Assembly (NCBI GenBank): GCA_905182025.1 | Contig: CAJJAA010000036.1 | Coordinates: 1-38,964 of the forward strand | Length of the DNA: 38,964 bases | Direction of reading: 5' to 3' | DNA from: an uncultured OM182 clade bacterium | GTDB taxonomy: Bacteria > Pseudomonadota > Gammaproteobacteria > Pseudomonadales > Azotimanducaceae | Shown here: in pieces, positions 1-8,392 of the stretch | How the letters are laid out: each line of letters opens with the position of its first letter | Numbering within the stretch: the first letter of the stretch is position 1 | The notes under the pieces: generated by a model | Told to the model about the DNA's origin: nothing | The model's input: only the letters and a program-made list of their open reading frames with translations | The model's database searches: none | Program-made: the position numbers and the translations under genes

Positions 1-706
1 TCGCTCGACCGAATTGCTTACGCTCGAGCGCGTAGGCAACTGACATATCGAGGATTGAGGTCATTGCACCACACATCAAACTGACGCGTGTCATCGCGCC
101 CAGTTGCCTCAATCGCTCTGATGCGCCGTTGAGTTTGACAACATTTAAACCGTTGATTGATCCAGCAGATGTATCTACCGACAAACCCGATCTGGGCTCC
201 CCTGCAATGTTCAGTGTCGGCGAAGTACTTAAAGACGCTGAGGAAACTACGCCTATTTCATTTTCGCCAACAATCACCCAATGCTTGCAATGCTCACCAA
301 AACTCGCCTGCGCCAATTCACCAACGATTTCAGCGTGATTACCTCGCTTGCTAAGCTCGACCTTGCCACCCTCAACTGCACCCACAACTGTCAGCGGACC
401 CGCTGGAAGCTCTACGCCCGCTTCGACCAGCAGCGTAGCAGCAATAAAGTTCTCGGCTAATGGTATCGGTGCAGCACATAAACCGGCTTGTCGAATCACC
501 AGCAATGCATCGGCCACATCGCCTCCGGAGCCCCCCGCATCTTCTGCAATGCCTGCAAGGGTCAATCCTGAGGTCTCAAGGGCTTGCCATAGAGACTGCG
601 CCCATTCACCTGACTCACCACGATCAACGATGTCCTTTGTACAGAGATCCGAAAAAATTCTATTGCTTGTTTCAACGATAAGTTGCTGTTCTTCATTCAT
701 TGTCAT
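1..706 (-). CDS. Acyl-CoA dehydrogenase, partial (C-terminus beyond left edge)
   Basis: The minus strand is open from an ATG at 706 (or 700) to the window edge, about 235 codons with no stop. The start of the protein reads MTMNEEQQLIVETSNRIF and the last visible part is DMSVAYALERKQFG, the ALERKQFG motif found in the C-terminal helical domain of acyl-CoA dehydrogenases. The middle beta domain is divergent, as in the less conserved subunit of two-gene dehydrogenases. The ATG at 700 has AGG nine bases upstream and fits a ribosome site better than 706. It follows the neighbouring acyl-CoA dehydrogenase by about 4-10 bases, so the two are cotranscribed. The pair resembles the alpha2beta2 FadE/ChsE enzymes, in which one chain carries the catalytic Glu. 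The family call is firm. The substrate is unknown and the catalytic part is not visible. Confidence 0.85.
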   Translation of the reverse strand, partial: MTMNEEQQLIVETSNRIFSDLCTKDIVDRGESGEWAQSLWQALETSGLTLAGIAEDAGGSGGDVADALLVIRQAGLCAAPIPLAENFIAATLLVEAGVELPAGPLTVVGAVEGGKVELSKRGNHAEIVGELAQASFGEHCKHWVIVGENEIGVVSSASLSTSPTLNIAGEPRSGLSVDTSAGSINGLNVVKLNGASERLRQLGAMTRVSLMCGAMTSILDMSVAYALERKQFGRA

Positions 707-710
707 CTGC

Positions 711-1847
711 CTATCGCAATCCGAGTCCGCGAGCGATAACGCCACGAAGAATTTCTCTGGTACCACCACGCAAGGTAAACGATGGGGCATGTAAAATGCA
801 TTGATTTAGCGTTTCAGCGAAACGTTTTGAATGCGGTGTTGGCGCGAGTAAACGCAGTAATTCGGGCACCTGTCGCTCGAAATCATTACCGAGGTCTTTT
901 ATTAGTGCGGCCTCGACAATAGGAGACTTGCCCTGCTCTAGCATGCCAGCAACTGATATTGACATCCTTCGCAGCGTAATCAGGTTTGATGCCAACCTAC
1001 CAATCAGCGTCAGCTGTGCTTCATTCGGTGTCGAACCTACCTCACGGACAAACTCAACGAGTACCCTGTAGGCACTTAAGAACCGCTCCGGCCCACTTCT
1101 CTCATAGCCGAGCTCACTTATGACTTGCTCCCAACCATTGCCGGGTTCGCCAACCACTGCGTCGTCTGGAATGAACACGTCGTCAAAGAAAACCTGATTA
1201 AAATCACGGTCTCCAGCGAGATTTTCAATACCCGTAATCGTGACGTTGCGGTCCGATAGGTTGACAATAAATTGACTCAAGCCCGCATGCCGATTATCCG
1301 TCACAGGTTCTGTGCGAACTAAAGCAACCATAAAGTGGTTCATGTGCGCGCCGCTGCTCCAAATCTTGCTACCGTTCAATAGCCAGCCTCCATCAACCTT
1401 CACTGCACTGGTTCTGATCGATGCAAGATCGGAACCCGAATCGGGTTCACTCATACCAATAGAAAAGTAACTTTCCCCTTTCGCTACGTTTGGCAGATAG
1501 GTGGCTCTTTGCGCTTCAGTACCAAACTTTAATAACAACGGACCACTCTGACGGTCAGCGATCCAATGCGCACCAACGGGCGCGCCAGCGGCGAGTAACT
1601 CTTCCGTGACCACGTAACGCTCCAGAAAAGAACGTTCTGCACCGCCGTATTGTTTTGGCCATGTCATACCTATCCAACCTTTAGATCCAAGCTTCTTCGA
1701 AAACTCCGCTGAATCACCCGCGTTGAAATCTGAATTTCGCAAGTAATCTATATCCAGCTCGGACTCAACAAACGCTCGAACTTCCAGCCGCAAAGCTTCT
1801 GCCGACGCAGGCAGCGTTAGCGGCTCAAATTTTAATCCCTGAAACAT
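711..1847 (-). CDS. Acyl-CoA dehydrogenase (FadE/ChsE-like)
   Basis: A 378-residue flavoprotein of normal family length, predicted to oxidise an acyl-CoA to its 2-enoyl-CoA using FAD and pass electrons to ETF. Visible motifs are the N-terminal helical domain with GWIGMTWPKQYGGA (residues 57-70), the flavin/substrate stretch FSIGMSEPDSGSDLAS (128-143), NGSKIWSSGAH (158-168), and the C-terminal GGTREILRGVIARGLGL (361-377). The MCAD-type catalytic Glu position, just before GT in the C-terminal motif, is Gly here. Glu249 in the helix G segment LGYERSGPERF sits where IVD and LCAD carry theirs, so it is the likely base. The gene is first in a two-gene operon with the partial dehydrogenase downstream, suggesting a heteromeric enzyme. 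The start is the ATG at 1847, with a weak ribosome site. Confidence 0.92.
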   Translation of the reverse strand: MFQGLKFEPLTLPASAEALRLEVRAFVESELDIDYLRNSDFNAGDSAEFSKKLGSKGWIGMTWPKQYGGAERSFLERYVVTEELLAAGAPVGAHWIADRQSGPLLLKFGTEAQRATYLPNVAKGESYFSIGMSEPDSGSDLASIRTSAVKVDGGWLLNGSKIWSSGAHMNHFMVALVRTEPVTDNRHAGLSQFIVNLSDRNVTITGIENLAGDRDFNQVFFDDVFIPDDAVVGEPGNGWEQVISELGYERSGPERFLSAYRVLVEFVREVGSTPNEAQLTLIGRLASNLITLRRMSISVAGMLEQGKSPIVEAALIKDLGNDFERQVPELLRLLAPTPHSKRFAETLNQCILHAPSFTLRGGTREILRGVIARGLGLR

Positions 1848-1970
1848 AAAGGGTGCTCTTTTGTGAGGAAGCCAGAACCATAAATGTTTGCCTCTAGGTT
1901 TTCAATCGGTGAACTTATTTACCGCCGGTCGACCTTTGCAACACAAACTTACCATTCATCGCAAAAAATC

Positions 1971-1984
1971 GTGAAGCACTTCAC
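1971..1984. promoter_or_regulatory. Possible operator: perfect inverted repeat GTGAAG-CA-CTTCAC
   Basis: Two 6-base arms, GTGAAG and CTTCAC, are separated by CA. They lie in the 254-base gap between the divergently transcribed acyl-CoA dehydrogenase operon and the small membrane protein gene. The place and symmetry fit a repressor dimer site. No regulator gene is next to it, and a 12-base symmetry can occur by chance. Confidence 0.3.
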
Positions 1985-2107
1985 AGATACCCACTTAAGA
2001 TCGTACCTGCTGAATAGTCTTGGTTAACCTTTCGGCTAGATTTGCCTTAGCGGCTAAGTCCTCATTTATCCAAGTCTGAATTCAATTTTTCGAAAGGGAG
2101 AATGGTA

Positions 2108-2425
2108 ATGGACGTCCAATTACTGATACGTTGGGGATTGGTATTTTCAGTATTCATCACGACATTTAGCATGAACATTGAGGATAACTTGATCGCACGA
2201 ATTGGTGTTCAGGAAAGCTATCTGTGTATTCTTATCGTCGCGATCACATGCTCGGCCTTACTTGCGAAACACAACTTGTATCTGATCGCGACCATCACCA
2301 TGTTCAGCCTTAACGCAAATATGCCTGCGGATTTTAGCCTGAACTTCGGTTTCGACAGGGACTACTACGCGGGGATAATGCTGGCCATGGTATTGCAGCC
2401 AATTGTCGCTCGAACTTTTGATTAA
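2108..2425 (+). CDS. Small hydrophobic membrane protein, function unknown
   Basis: A protein of about 105 residues with three to four hydrophobic stretches: IRWGLVFSVFITTFSM, SYLCILIVAITCSALLA, LYLIATITMFSL and YYAGIMLAMVLQPIVA. It ends in a short charged tail. Between the last two segments is a polar patch, NMPADFSLNFGFDRDYY, that looks constrained. The start is placed at the ATG at 2108 because GGGAG lies seven bases upstream; the in-frame ATG at 2102 is too close to it. It is transcribed convergently with the PII-like operon and the two stop codons abut (2425/2426). I do not recognise the family. No link to the DUF1538/PII operon is shown beyond position. Confidence 0.75.
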   Translation: MDVQLLIRWGLVFSVFITTFSMNIEDNLIARIGVQESYLCILIVAITCSALLAKHNLYLIATITMFSLNANMPADFSLNFGFDRDYYAGIMLAMVLQPIVARTFD

Positions 2426-2788
2426 CTATTTTACGGTCGTGTCAGTTGTCACCTTACCGTCGTCTAGTTCAGGCAATTGCATCACAGATAACTTAGGCAA
2501 CGCTGCCATATAGATGATGCCGTTATGCGGTTTATGCATCTCGCCTCGATGAAATATATAGTCGAAAACCTCCTCAGCCCGATCAGACTCAACCGCGACC
2601 TCGAGAACATCCTTTTCCTGTTGTGCGCCGAGGCCGTCTCGAGATGAAATTCTACTCACGCCTCTAGCGTGGTGAAAATTGGCATTTCGGATACCAAAAT
2701 CATCAATTAGGCCGGCTTCGATAAAAGAACCCGTTCCCTTTGGCAAGACACATACTATCTGCTTCGCATCCGTCAGAATCGGTTTCAA
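2426..2788 (-). CDS. PII-like protein 2 (divergent)
   Basis: A 120-residue protein with a PII-like outline: an N-terminal beta strand (KQIVCVLPKGTG), a helix, HHARGVSRI where the short T-loop would be, a second half (DVLEVAVESDRAEEVFDYIF) resembling the beta-alpha unit of PII, and the late strand NGIIYMAALPKL. There is no canonical T-loop with the uridylylated Tyr and no full nucleotide-site signature. The start is a TTG at 2788 that overlaps the stop of the upstream PII-like gene (TTGA). It has a strong GGGAGG five bases before it, so the two genes are translationally coupled and probably made in equal amounts. A heteromeric pair or alternative subunits that sense a ligand for the DUF1538 protein is inference. 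Confidence 0.72.
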   Translation of the reverse strand: MKPILTDAKQIVCVLPKGTGSFIEAGLIDDFGIRNANFHHARGVSRISSRDGLGAQQEKDVLEVAVESDRAEEVFDYIFHRGEMHKPHNGIIYMAALPKLSVMQLPELDDGKVTTDTTVK

Positions 2789-3150
2789 GGCGCCCTCCCT
2801 ACCTTTTCGATAATTTCTCGAGGAATATAAGTCGCCGCCTTCTCAAGTTTGGTTAAATAGATGATACCGGCGCCAGGTAGATCTAGCTCAGCCGCAAAGT
2901 ACATGCGCTCAAAAATACGATCAACCTGATCGTCAGCGACAAGAATCGTTATAATCTCCTTTTCAACATCAACCGCAAGTCCTAGTAGCCCCAGCCTCTC
3001 TCTGACGCCACTGCCGTAGCCATAGTATATTGTCGCCCCCTGCGCTCCGGCATCCTGCGCAGCTTGTACTATGGCATCTGCCTTGCCTCTCTGAATGATG
3101 CAGGTGATCATCGAGACATCCGTAAGAACTGTAAAATCACGCGTTGTCAT
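2785..3150 (-). CDS. PII-like signalling protein 1
   Basis: A 121-residue protein of the PII/GlnB-like superfamily. Features are the first strand MITCIIQRGKAD, the GAQGATIYYGYGSG turn that matches the GA-GAT entry into the T-loop, the second-half strand EIITILVADDQVDRIFERM (like IEIVVADD-V in GlnB), and GAGIIYLTKLEKA in place of the GDGKIFV strand. The T-loop is much shorter than in GlnB/GlnK and lacks the modified Tyr, so it is not a classical nitrogen PII. The ATG at 3150 has GGGAG five bases upstream. It begins 18 bases after the DUF1538 gene ends and overlaps the next PII-like gene by four bases. This order (membrane protein, then PII-like) recalls SbtA-SbtB and AmtB-GlnK. Ligand and target are unknown. 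Confidence 0.85.
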   Translation of the reverse strand: MTTRDFTVLTDVSMITCIIQRGKADAIVQAAQDAGAQGATIYYGYGSGVRERLGLLGLAVDVEKEIITILVADDQVDRIFERMYFAAELDLPGAGIIYLTKLEKAATYIPREIIEKVGRAP

Positions 3151-3168
3151 ACTTACTCCCTTCTCTGC

Positions 3169-4941
3169 TCATACGACACTGACCGTCTCTAAAGAATCAT
3201 CGAATACCACATGACTTTTTGAAATTTTCCGACGTATATATAAGCCCGTTGTTAACACCGCTATAATGGGTCCGATCGACGCCATGGAGAGAATACCGAA
3301 CCCTTCGACCGCACCTAACGCATTGCCAAATCCAAGGCCCATTGCCAAGACTAGCGGCACAGTGACTGGACCTGTCGTCACCCCGGCGCTATCCCAAGCA
3401 ATGTTGACATACTCTTCGTTCGAGAAATGCGTCAGTACTATTGCGATGAGATAGCCGGGCACCAGTAGGTAGGCGATAGGAATTTCAAAAATTATTTTTG
3501 CAACCCCTAGCGATATTCCGCAAGCAACCCCGATAGAAACTGCATACATTAGCGTCGATTTCTTGAACGAGCCACTCGTTAAGCTTTCAACAGTCATGCC
3601 TAAAGCATTCAGAGCAGGCTCAGCCAAAGTCGCGCCAAAACCCAATACCCATGCAAATGCCATCGCAATAAACAGACCCAACGACAGCACATATAAAGGT
3701 GAATCCGCGACCGTCTCCAATTGAGTAAAAGCAGCTGGAACCAAACCACCGCTCTGCCCTCCCAGTTTTGATAACCCGTAACTCAAGCCAAGGTTGAACA
3801 CAATCATACCGATCACACAAAGAAAGATGCCGAAGCTAACTATCTTTGCGTGTGGAATTCTTTCCTTTAACAACAGCACCATGACAAGGAGTAAAAAGAT
3901 GACAAGCGGCACAATGGCACGCACACCACCAACAATTTCAACACCCGGAGAGGACTCGTACCAAGGAATCTGCATCGAACCCGCCTGAGCCATTGTTGAT
4001 GCAGCGATAATTTCAGACGGTGAATAGGACATCGAGAGCGTTAGCGCCAGAATCATAACCGCCACAATTGGAAATAAGGATGCCAGCGTAACGATGCCAA
4101 ACCCCGACAAGGAATCACTACCACGCCCGGCTGCTCTGGCAATGCCAATACCTAGCGATAATACTAAGGGGACTGTAACCGGCCCCGTTGTGACCGCGCC
4201 ACAATCAAACGCCAGCCCGAGTACTTTAGATAATTCAGGATCAAGAGCCATATAGATCGAGATGCACAGTACAGGCACTAACGTCATATAAATAAGCGGT
4301 TTCAAACTCCAACCGTAAATAAACCGGATTGTCCCAAGAGCAGCGGCTAGTCCGACACCAACACCGACGCTGAGAACAAGCGTTCCTGCCCATTGTGTTA
4401 ATAAAAAATACAAATAGGGAGCTTGGCGGACATCAACCAGAGATCCTGCTGTTTGCAGCGCGCCAATTGCTGGCTCCGCGAAGGTCACCCCAATGCCAAG
4501 TAAAAACACCACGACCACAACCGTCAGTAATTTGGCTTTAGCGGGCAAGGATATGCCGAGCGCTTCTCCGAATGGCATCAGACCGACTTTCAAACCTTCC
4601 ATGAATAGCATCAAGCCGAGTATTACAGCGATCAATCCTGCTGTAATAATACTGGAATCGGCAATTGACTGGCGCAGGATGAAGATCTGGAATAAGACAA
4701 GATAAATAGCTAACGGTGTTACGGCTCTAAATTGATCGTTGAATCTAACTGAAAGGTAAGGCTTGAGTAGCCGGTAGATGTCTCCTCTACCCGCTGCAAT
4801 TGAGCTGGGTCTGTGAGGCTTCTCATTACCCTGCTCATCGAGTTCGATGGCAGGTATCATCTCATTGTAGCTAATCTCATCCAAATGAACGTTGAGTTCA
4901 CGTGTGTACCTGCCGAAGGATAAACTGTCGTCAGTTGCCAT
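3169..4941 (-). CDS. DUF1538 family membrane protein, internally duplicated
   Basis: A protein of about 590 residues with 12 or more membrane segments, in two homologous halves. Each half has an AEPA-ALG-type stretch (FAEPAIGALQTAGSLVD and LAEPALNALGMTVESL). Each also has a nearly identical signature: DCGAVTTGPVTVPLVL in half one and DSAGVTTGPVTVPLVL in half two, followed by a G-rich helix and a GFGI segment. Such twin motifs usually meet at a central translocation path, so a transporter is likely, but no substrate is known to me. The N-terminal ~80 residues are polar and cytosolic-looking. The ATG at 4941 is preferred over an upstream TTG at 4986, though its ribosome site is weak. It is first gene of an operon with two PII-like genes. 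Confidence 0.88.
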   Translation of the reverse strand: MATDDSLSFGRYTRELNVHLDEISYNEMIPAIELDEQGNEKPHRPSSIAAGRGDIYRLLKPYLSVRFNDQFRAVTPLAIYLVLFQIFILRQSIADSSIITAGLIAVILGLMLFMEGLKVGLMPFGEALGISLPAKAKLLTVVVVVFLLGIGVTFAEPAIGALQTAGSLVDVRQAPYLYFLLTQWAGTLVLSVGVGVGLAAALGTIRFIYGWSLKPLIYMTLVPVLCISIYMALDPELSKVLGLAFDCGAVTTGPVTVPLVLSLGIGIARAAGRGSDSLSGFGIVTLASLFPIVAVMILALTLSMSYSPSEIIAASTMAQAGSMQIPWYESSPGVEIVGGVRAIVPLVIFLLLVMVLLLKERIPHAKIVSFGIFLCVIGMIVFNLGLSYGLSKLGGQSGGLVPAAFTQLETVADSPLYVLSLGLFIAMAFAWVLGFGATLAEPALNALGMTVESLTSGSFKKSTLMYAVSIGVACGISLGVAKIIFEIPIAYLLVPGYLIAIVLTHFSNEEYVNIAWDSAGVTTGPVTVPLVLAMGLGFGNALGAVEGFGILSMASIGPIIAVLTTGLYIRRKISKSHVVFDDSLETVSVV

Positions 4942-5374
4942 GGTTATTCGCCGTTGGTTTAGCTGGCATCGAGTTGAGGGTATCAATGCTGCAATTGGTT
5001 AACACCGTTCGTTATTGAGGCTTTAGATTAATTACGTCAAATTGCAGGCCGGTTTATTAACCTGACCGTATTTTCGTCCCTCGTCAACACATACGCCCTT
5101 AGTATGCACCAAGATAACGGTACTGTTAAAGACTATAATTACGGGTCATTAATTTAGCAGTTATGTTTAGCCGCTTAGATGAGCTACAACACACAATCTC
5201 ACCTTTTTGAATGTATCTAGGCAAACGTTTTCTATGTAAATAAGATCGGACACGATCGAACGCCAAAATAAGACCAAAAACGCAGCCTAGTCTCGGCGCC
5301 CGGTGTGCTATTGCATCGCTAACCGCATCTAAATGTGCATAAAACCAGACTCGTTATAAGCCTAATTGTGCAGG
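4942..5374. other. 433-base intergenic region, no gene seen
   Basis: No credible coding frame on either strand. It should hold the promoter of the DUF1538-PII operon (minus). Near its right end, the arms AGCCTAA and TTAGGCT (about 5359-5381) form a 7-base stem with a 9-base loop over the stop codon of the glutathione transferase gene. It has no T-run after it, so it is at best a weak terminator. Confidence 0.5.
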
Positions 5375-5986
5375 TTAGGCTGCAGCGCTTGCTCTACCCT
5401 TGACGCGGTCATACCATGCCATGATATTGCTGTTATCCGTATTCATTGGTTGACCAACAGACTCGCCGAACTCAAGGAATGAAAACAGAAGAATATCCGC
5501 CATACTAAATCGACTGCCACAAATAAATTCCTTGCCCGCTATCTGCCCATCAAGCCAAGTAATGCGCTCCTGCGTGAGCGTTTTAAGGTCATCTGCCGCT
5601 TGAGGCATACAACGAACACGGTCTTGGAACAGCGCTAACCCTTCTGAAAAACGGAAACCATTTGCTAATGGCTCAAGAATTTGAAGATCTAGACGACGTG
5701 CCCACATCCTTGTCTCTGCTCGCTCTTCCGGCGTTTCACCAATCAGTGCGCTGCCACCTTGTTTATCCGCCAAGTACTCACATATCGCCGTAATTTCCGA
5801 TACGTAACCGCCATCATCTAACTCAAGGGTTGGCGTTTGGCCCGATGGGTTTCTGGCCAAGTGCTCGGCCTGCCTATTGTCTCCTTGCATCAGGTCAATA
5901 TCCTGCGTATCGACTGAAATACCCATCTCACTGATAAACATACGAACCATTTTTGGGTTAGGTCCCACTGAATTAATTAACTTCAC
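5375..5986 (-). CDS. Glutathione S-transferase family protein
   Basis: About 203 residues, the usual GST length. The N-terminal thioredoxin-like half includes SVGPNPKMVRMF, NPSGQTPTLELDDG (the cis-Pro region) and SEITAICEYLAD (the glutathione gamma-Glu binding E-S/T type motif, here SE-IT). The C-terminal helical half includes FICGSRFSMADILLFSFLEF, the conserved helix-6 N-capping motif S-x-A-D. It would conjugate or reduce substrates with glutathione in the cytosol. The start is placed at the GTG at 5986, five bases after a GAGGAG-like site; a GTG at 5992 overlaps that site. It is a single-gene unit, with a pseudogene upstream on the other strand. The substrate is unknown. Confidence 0.9.
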   Translation of the reverse strand: MKLINSVGPNPKMVRMFISEMGISVDTQDIDLMQGDNRQAEHLARNPSGQTPTLELDDGGYVSEITAICEYLADKQGGSALIGETPEERAETRMWARRLDLQILEPLANGFRFSEGLALFQDRVRCMPQAADDLKTLTQERITWLDGQIAGKEFICGSRFSMADILLFSFLEFGESVGQPMNTDNSNIMAWYDRVKGRASAAA

Positions 5987-6160
5987 TGTCACTCCTCATT
6001 TAATTGGATCTGCCGCAGTGTCTCCAGCGGTAGATATGGATAGATGTTGCATTGTTATACATAATTTCGTTGCTCGAGACCAGACCGCTGAATTAACTTT
6101 AGCCGTAGATTTTTTCAGACCGGCTGAACTAGCATGACGACTTAACAAAAAAAAGTCTCT

Positions 6161-6553
6161 CATGGTCATCCGGTGGGTGATGAATGCTTGCAGCAAATCG
6201 CCAGTCGAATCGGCATTCATCTCTAGCGACCTGCCGATATACTCGCCCGCTATGGCGGTGAGGAATTTATTGTCCTACTACCCTACATTGAAAATTTTAA
6301 TGCAGAACGGTTGGCAGAACTAATTAGAACTGAGTTGGATGGCGCAACATTTCAGGTTGATGAAACTGAGATCTCAATGACATTAAGTATAGGCCGTTGC
6401 ACAGTTATCCCGACTGAAAACGATGATCCGATAAATATCATCCACAAAGCTGATACCGCACTTTAAGAGGCAAAGAGCGCGGGTCGTAATCAAGTAAGAA
6501 ATGCAGGACAACTCACCGAAAATATTGGCAAAACTAAGGGCCTGCCCTGCTAG
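6161..6553 (+). pseudogene. Diguanylate cyclase (GGDEF) C-terminal relic with two nonsense codons
   Basis: One plus-strand frame encodes the last two thirds of a GGDEF domain. It starts at HGHPVGDECLQQIASRI, passes an in-frame TAG (6224-6226) into RPADILARYGGEEFIVLLP, and reaches ADTAL, a second stop (TAA 6464-6466) where a Tyr is usual, then EAKSAGRNQV. Both the RxxD inhibitory site and GGEEF are still readable. The first part of the domain and any sensor domain are missing, and no start or ribosome site is present. It resembles the GGDEF domain of the intact GAF-GGDEF gene at 9747-10997 (ARYGGEEFIVLLPYIE against ARFGGEEFVVVLPYVE), so it is a decayed paralogue. It should be non-functional. 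Confidence 0.88.
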
Positions 6554-6696
6554 ATAAAAAACGTGTACAGAATCAATACTGCTAACTGGTTTTATCCATT
6601 AACAAATGACGTAAGTCAGATACGTGAGCATAGGTGTCATCCAATTGCCATTTTCTGATACTGTGTTTACTTAACACAAAATAGTTAGGAGCACCG

Positions 6697-8280
6697 ATGA
6701 GCCTCGATTGGAACAACCCTTACTCCTCTAGTCACAGCCCCGTGTTTGCTGACAATATTGTTTCTACATCCCAACCCTTGGCGACATCCGCAGGCTTAGC
6801 CATTCTTGCAGCGGGTGGAAATGCCGTTGATGCTGCTATCGCAACAGCCATTTGTCTGACGGTCGTCGAACCCAATAACAATGGAATTGGCAGCGACGCG
6901 TTTGCGATAATATGGGATGGTGATCGTTTGCATGGCCTTAACGCATCAGGACGCTCACCTAGCGGGTGGAGCCCGTCATTTTTCTCCCAATACGAACAAA
7001 TGCCACAACAAGGCTGGAACGCAGTAACCGTGCCCGGCGCGGTAAGCGCTTGGGTGGAAATGTCAGAACGGTTTGGCGTACTCCCCTTCGAAAAACTGTT
7101 TGATAGAGCTATTGAGTATGCTGCCAAAGGGTACCAGGTAGGTCCAAAGACAGGCTATTACTGGAAGTTCGCCGAGAGACAATTCAAAAATTTCCCCGAT
7201 TTTAACAAAACATTTTTACCTCACGGTAAAGCACCCGCTATCGGAACGCGGGTTGTACTGGCTGATCACGCACAAACTCTGCGCAAAATAGCCGTATCAA
7301 AGGGTAGAGCTTTCTATGAGGGGGAACTTGCCGAGCTCATGGTGGCGGATTCAACGCGTCATGGCGGTGTTCTATGCATGGATGACCTAGCCAATCACAG
7401 TGCTGATTGGGTCGACACGATATCAACCCGCCTTGGTGAAGATGAGTTGCATGAGATCCCACCAAATGGACAAGGTTTAATGGCACTAATCGCCACCGGC
7501 ATAGCCAATCAGTTGGGTTTGGGTAAATTATCGCCCGACTCCGCCGAGTCAATACACTTTCAAATTGAAGCAACCCGCATTGCCTACACCATCATCGAAC
7601 GCGAACTCGCGGATATTGCATCGATGCAGGTTAAATTGGACTCGCTTCTTAACGAGGCGTTCTTTTGTCAACAAGCAGACTTAATCGACCCCACTCAAGC
7701 GCGGGTGAGACAAACCAACATAGGCGCGGCACCGGATACCGTATACCTAACAACCGCCGATAAAAGCGGCATGATGGTTTCAATGATCCAGTCAAATTTT
7801 CGCGGTTTCGGTTCAGGCATCGTCGTACCCAACACGGGCATATCTTTGCAGAATCGAGGCTCTGGATTCTCATTAGAGAGTGGCCATCCAAACCAAGTCG
7901 GCGGTAACAAACGTCCCTATCACACGATTATTCCCGGCTTTGTTATGTCCAACAATCAACCCAAAATGAGCTTTGGTGTCATGGGCGGTCATATGCAAGC
8001 GCAAGGTCATCTGCAAATGATGATTCGAGTCGCACAACATGGACAAAACCCACAAACCGCATCCGATGCACCCCGTTGGTACTTACAGGAAAATGGCACA
8101 GTCTGCCTCGAGGATGGCTTCGCAACAGACGTTATCGAATCACTGAAGGCGCGCGGACACACCATTATCGAAAACAATCCAGAACACCTATTCGGTGGTG
8201 CGCAACTTATCTATCGCCTAGCGGACGGCTATTGTGCCGGTAGCGATCATCGTAAAGAGGGTCAGGCAGCGGGCTTTTGA
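6697..8280 (+). CDS. Gamma-glutamyltransferase family protein (YwrD-like)
   Basis: A 527-residue Ntn-hydrolase of the gamma-glutamyltranspeptidase family. The large-subunit start contains STSQPLATSAGLAILAAGGN-AVDAAIA (residues 23-49) and NNNGIGSDAFA (61-70). The self-cleavage and nucleophile site is PDTVYLTTADKSG, with Thr348 expected to become the N-terminal Thr of the small subunit. Further on are the small-subunit motifs GSGIVVPNTGISLQNRG and RPYHTIIPG. No signal peptide is visible, so unlike E. coli Ggt it is probably cytosolic. A good AGGAG lies five bases before the ATG at 6697. An aminotransferase gene follows on the same strand 112 bases later. The enzyme may process gamma-glutamyl compounds or act as an acylase; which one is not clear. 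Confidence 0.9.
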   Translation: MSLDWNNPYSSSHSPVFADNIVSTSQPLATSAGLAILAAGGNAVDAAIATAICLTVVEPNNNGIGSDAFAIIWDGDRLHGLNASGRSPSGWSPSFFSQYEQMPQQGWNAVTVPGAVSAWVEMSERFGVLPFEKLFDRAIEYAAKGYQVGPKTGYYWKFAERQFKNFPDFNKTFLPHGKAPAIGTRVVLADHAQTLRKIAVSKGRAFYEGELAELMVADSTRHGGVLCMDDLANHSADWVDTISTRLGEDELHEIPPNGQGLMALIATGIANQLGLGKLSPDSAESIHFQIEATRIAYTIIERELADIASMQVKLDSLLNEAFFCQQADLIDPTQARVRQTNIGAAPDTVYLTTADKSGMMVSMIQSNFRGFGSGIVVPNTGISLQNRGSGFSLESGHPNQVGGNKRPYHTIIPGFVMSNNQPKMSFGVMGGHMQAQGHLQMMIRVAQHGQNPQTASDAPRWYLQENGTVCLEDGFATDVIESLKARGHTIIENNPEHLFGGAQLIYRLADGYCAGSDHRKEGQAAGF

Positions 8281-8392
8281 ATACAATAAGGCAAAGCGGA
8301 CAAGGTGAGATCCAACACCAATAGGCTAAAGACTGAATTAAATGCTAAAACCAGTGATCATTAGACGTCGCAAAAAACAGGATCAGTAAAGA

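Noticed and set aside
129..794. Open frames on the plus strand
   Set aside because: They lie antisense to a continuous acyl-CoA dehydrogenase frame on the minus strand that runs off the left edge; their peptides look like no protein family.
5877..6137. An 86-codon plus-strand frame over the start of the glutathione transferase gene
   Set aside because: It overlaps a clear gene antisense, has no ribosome site, and could not be joined to the GGDEF relic downstream in any frame.
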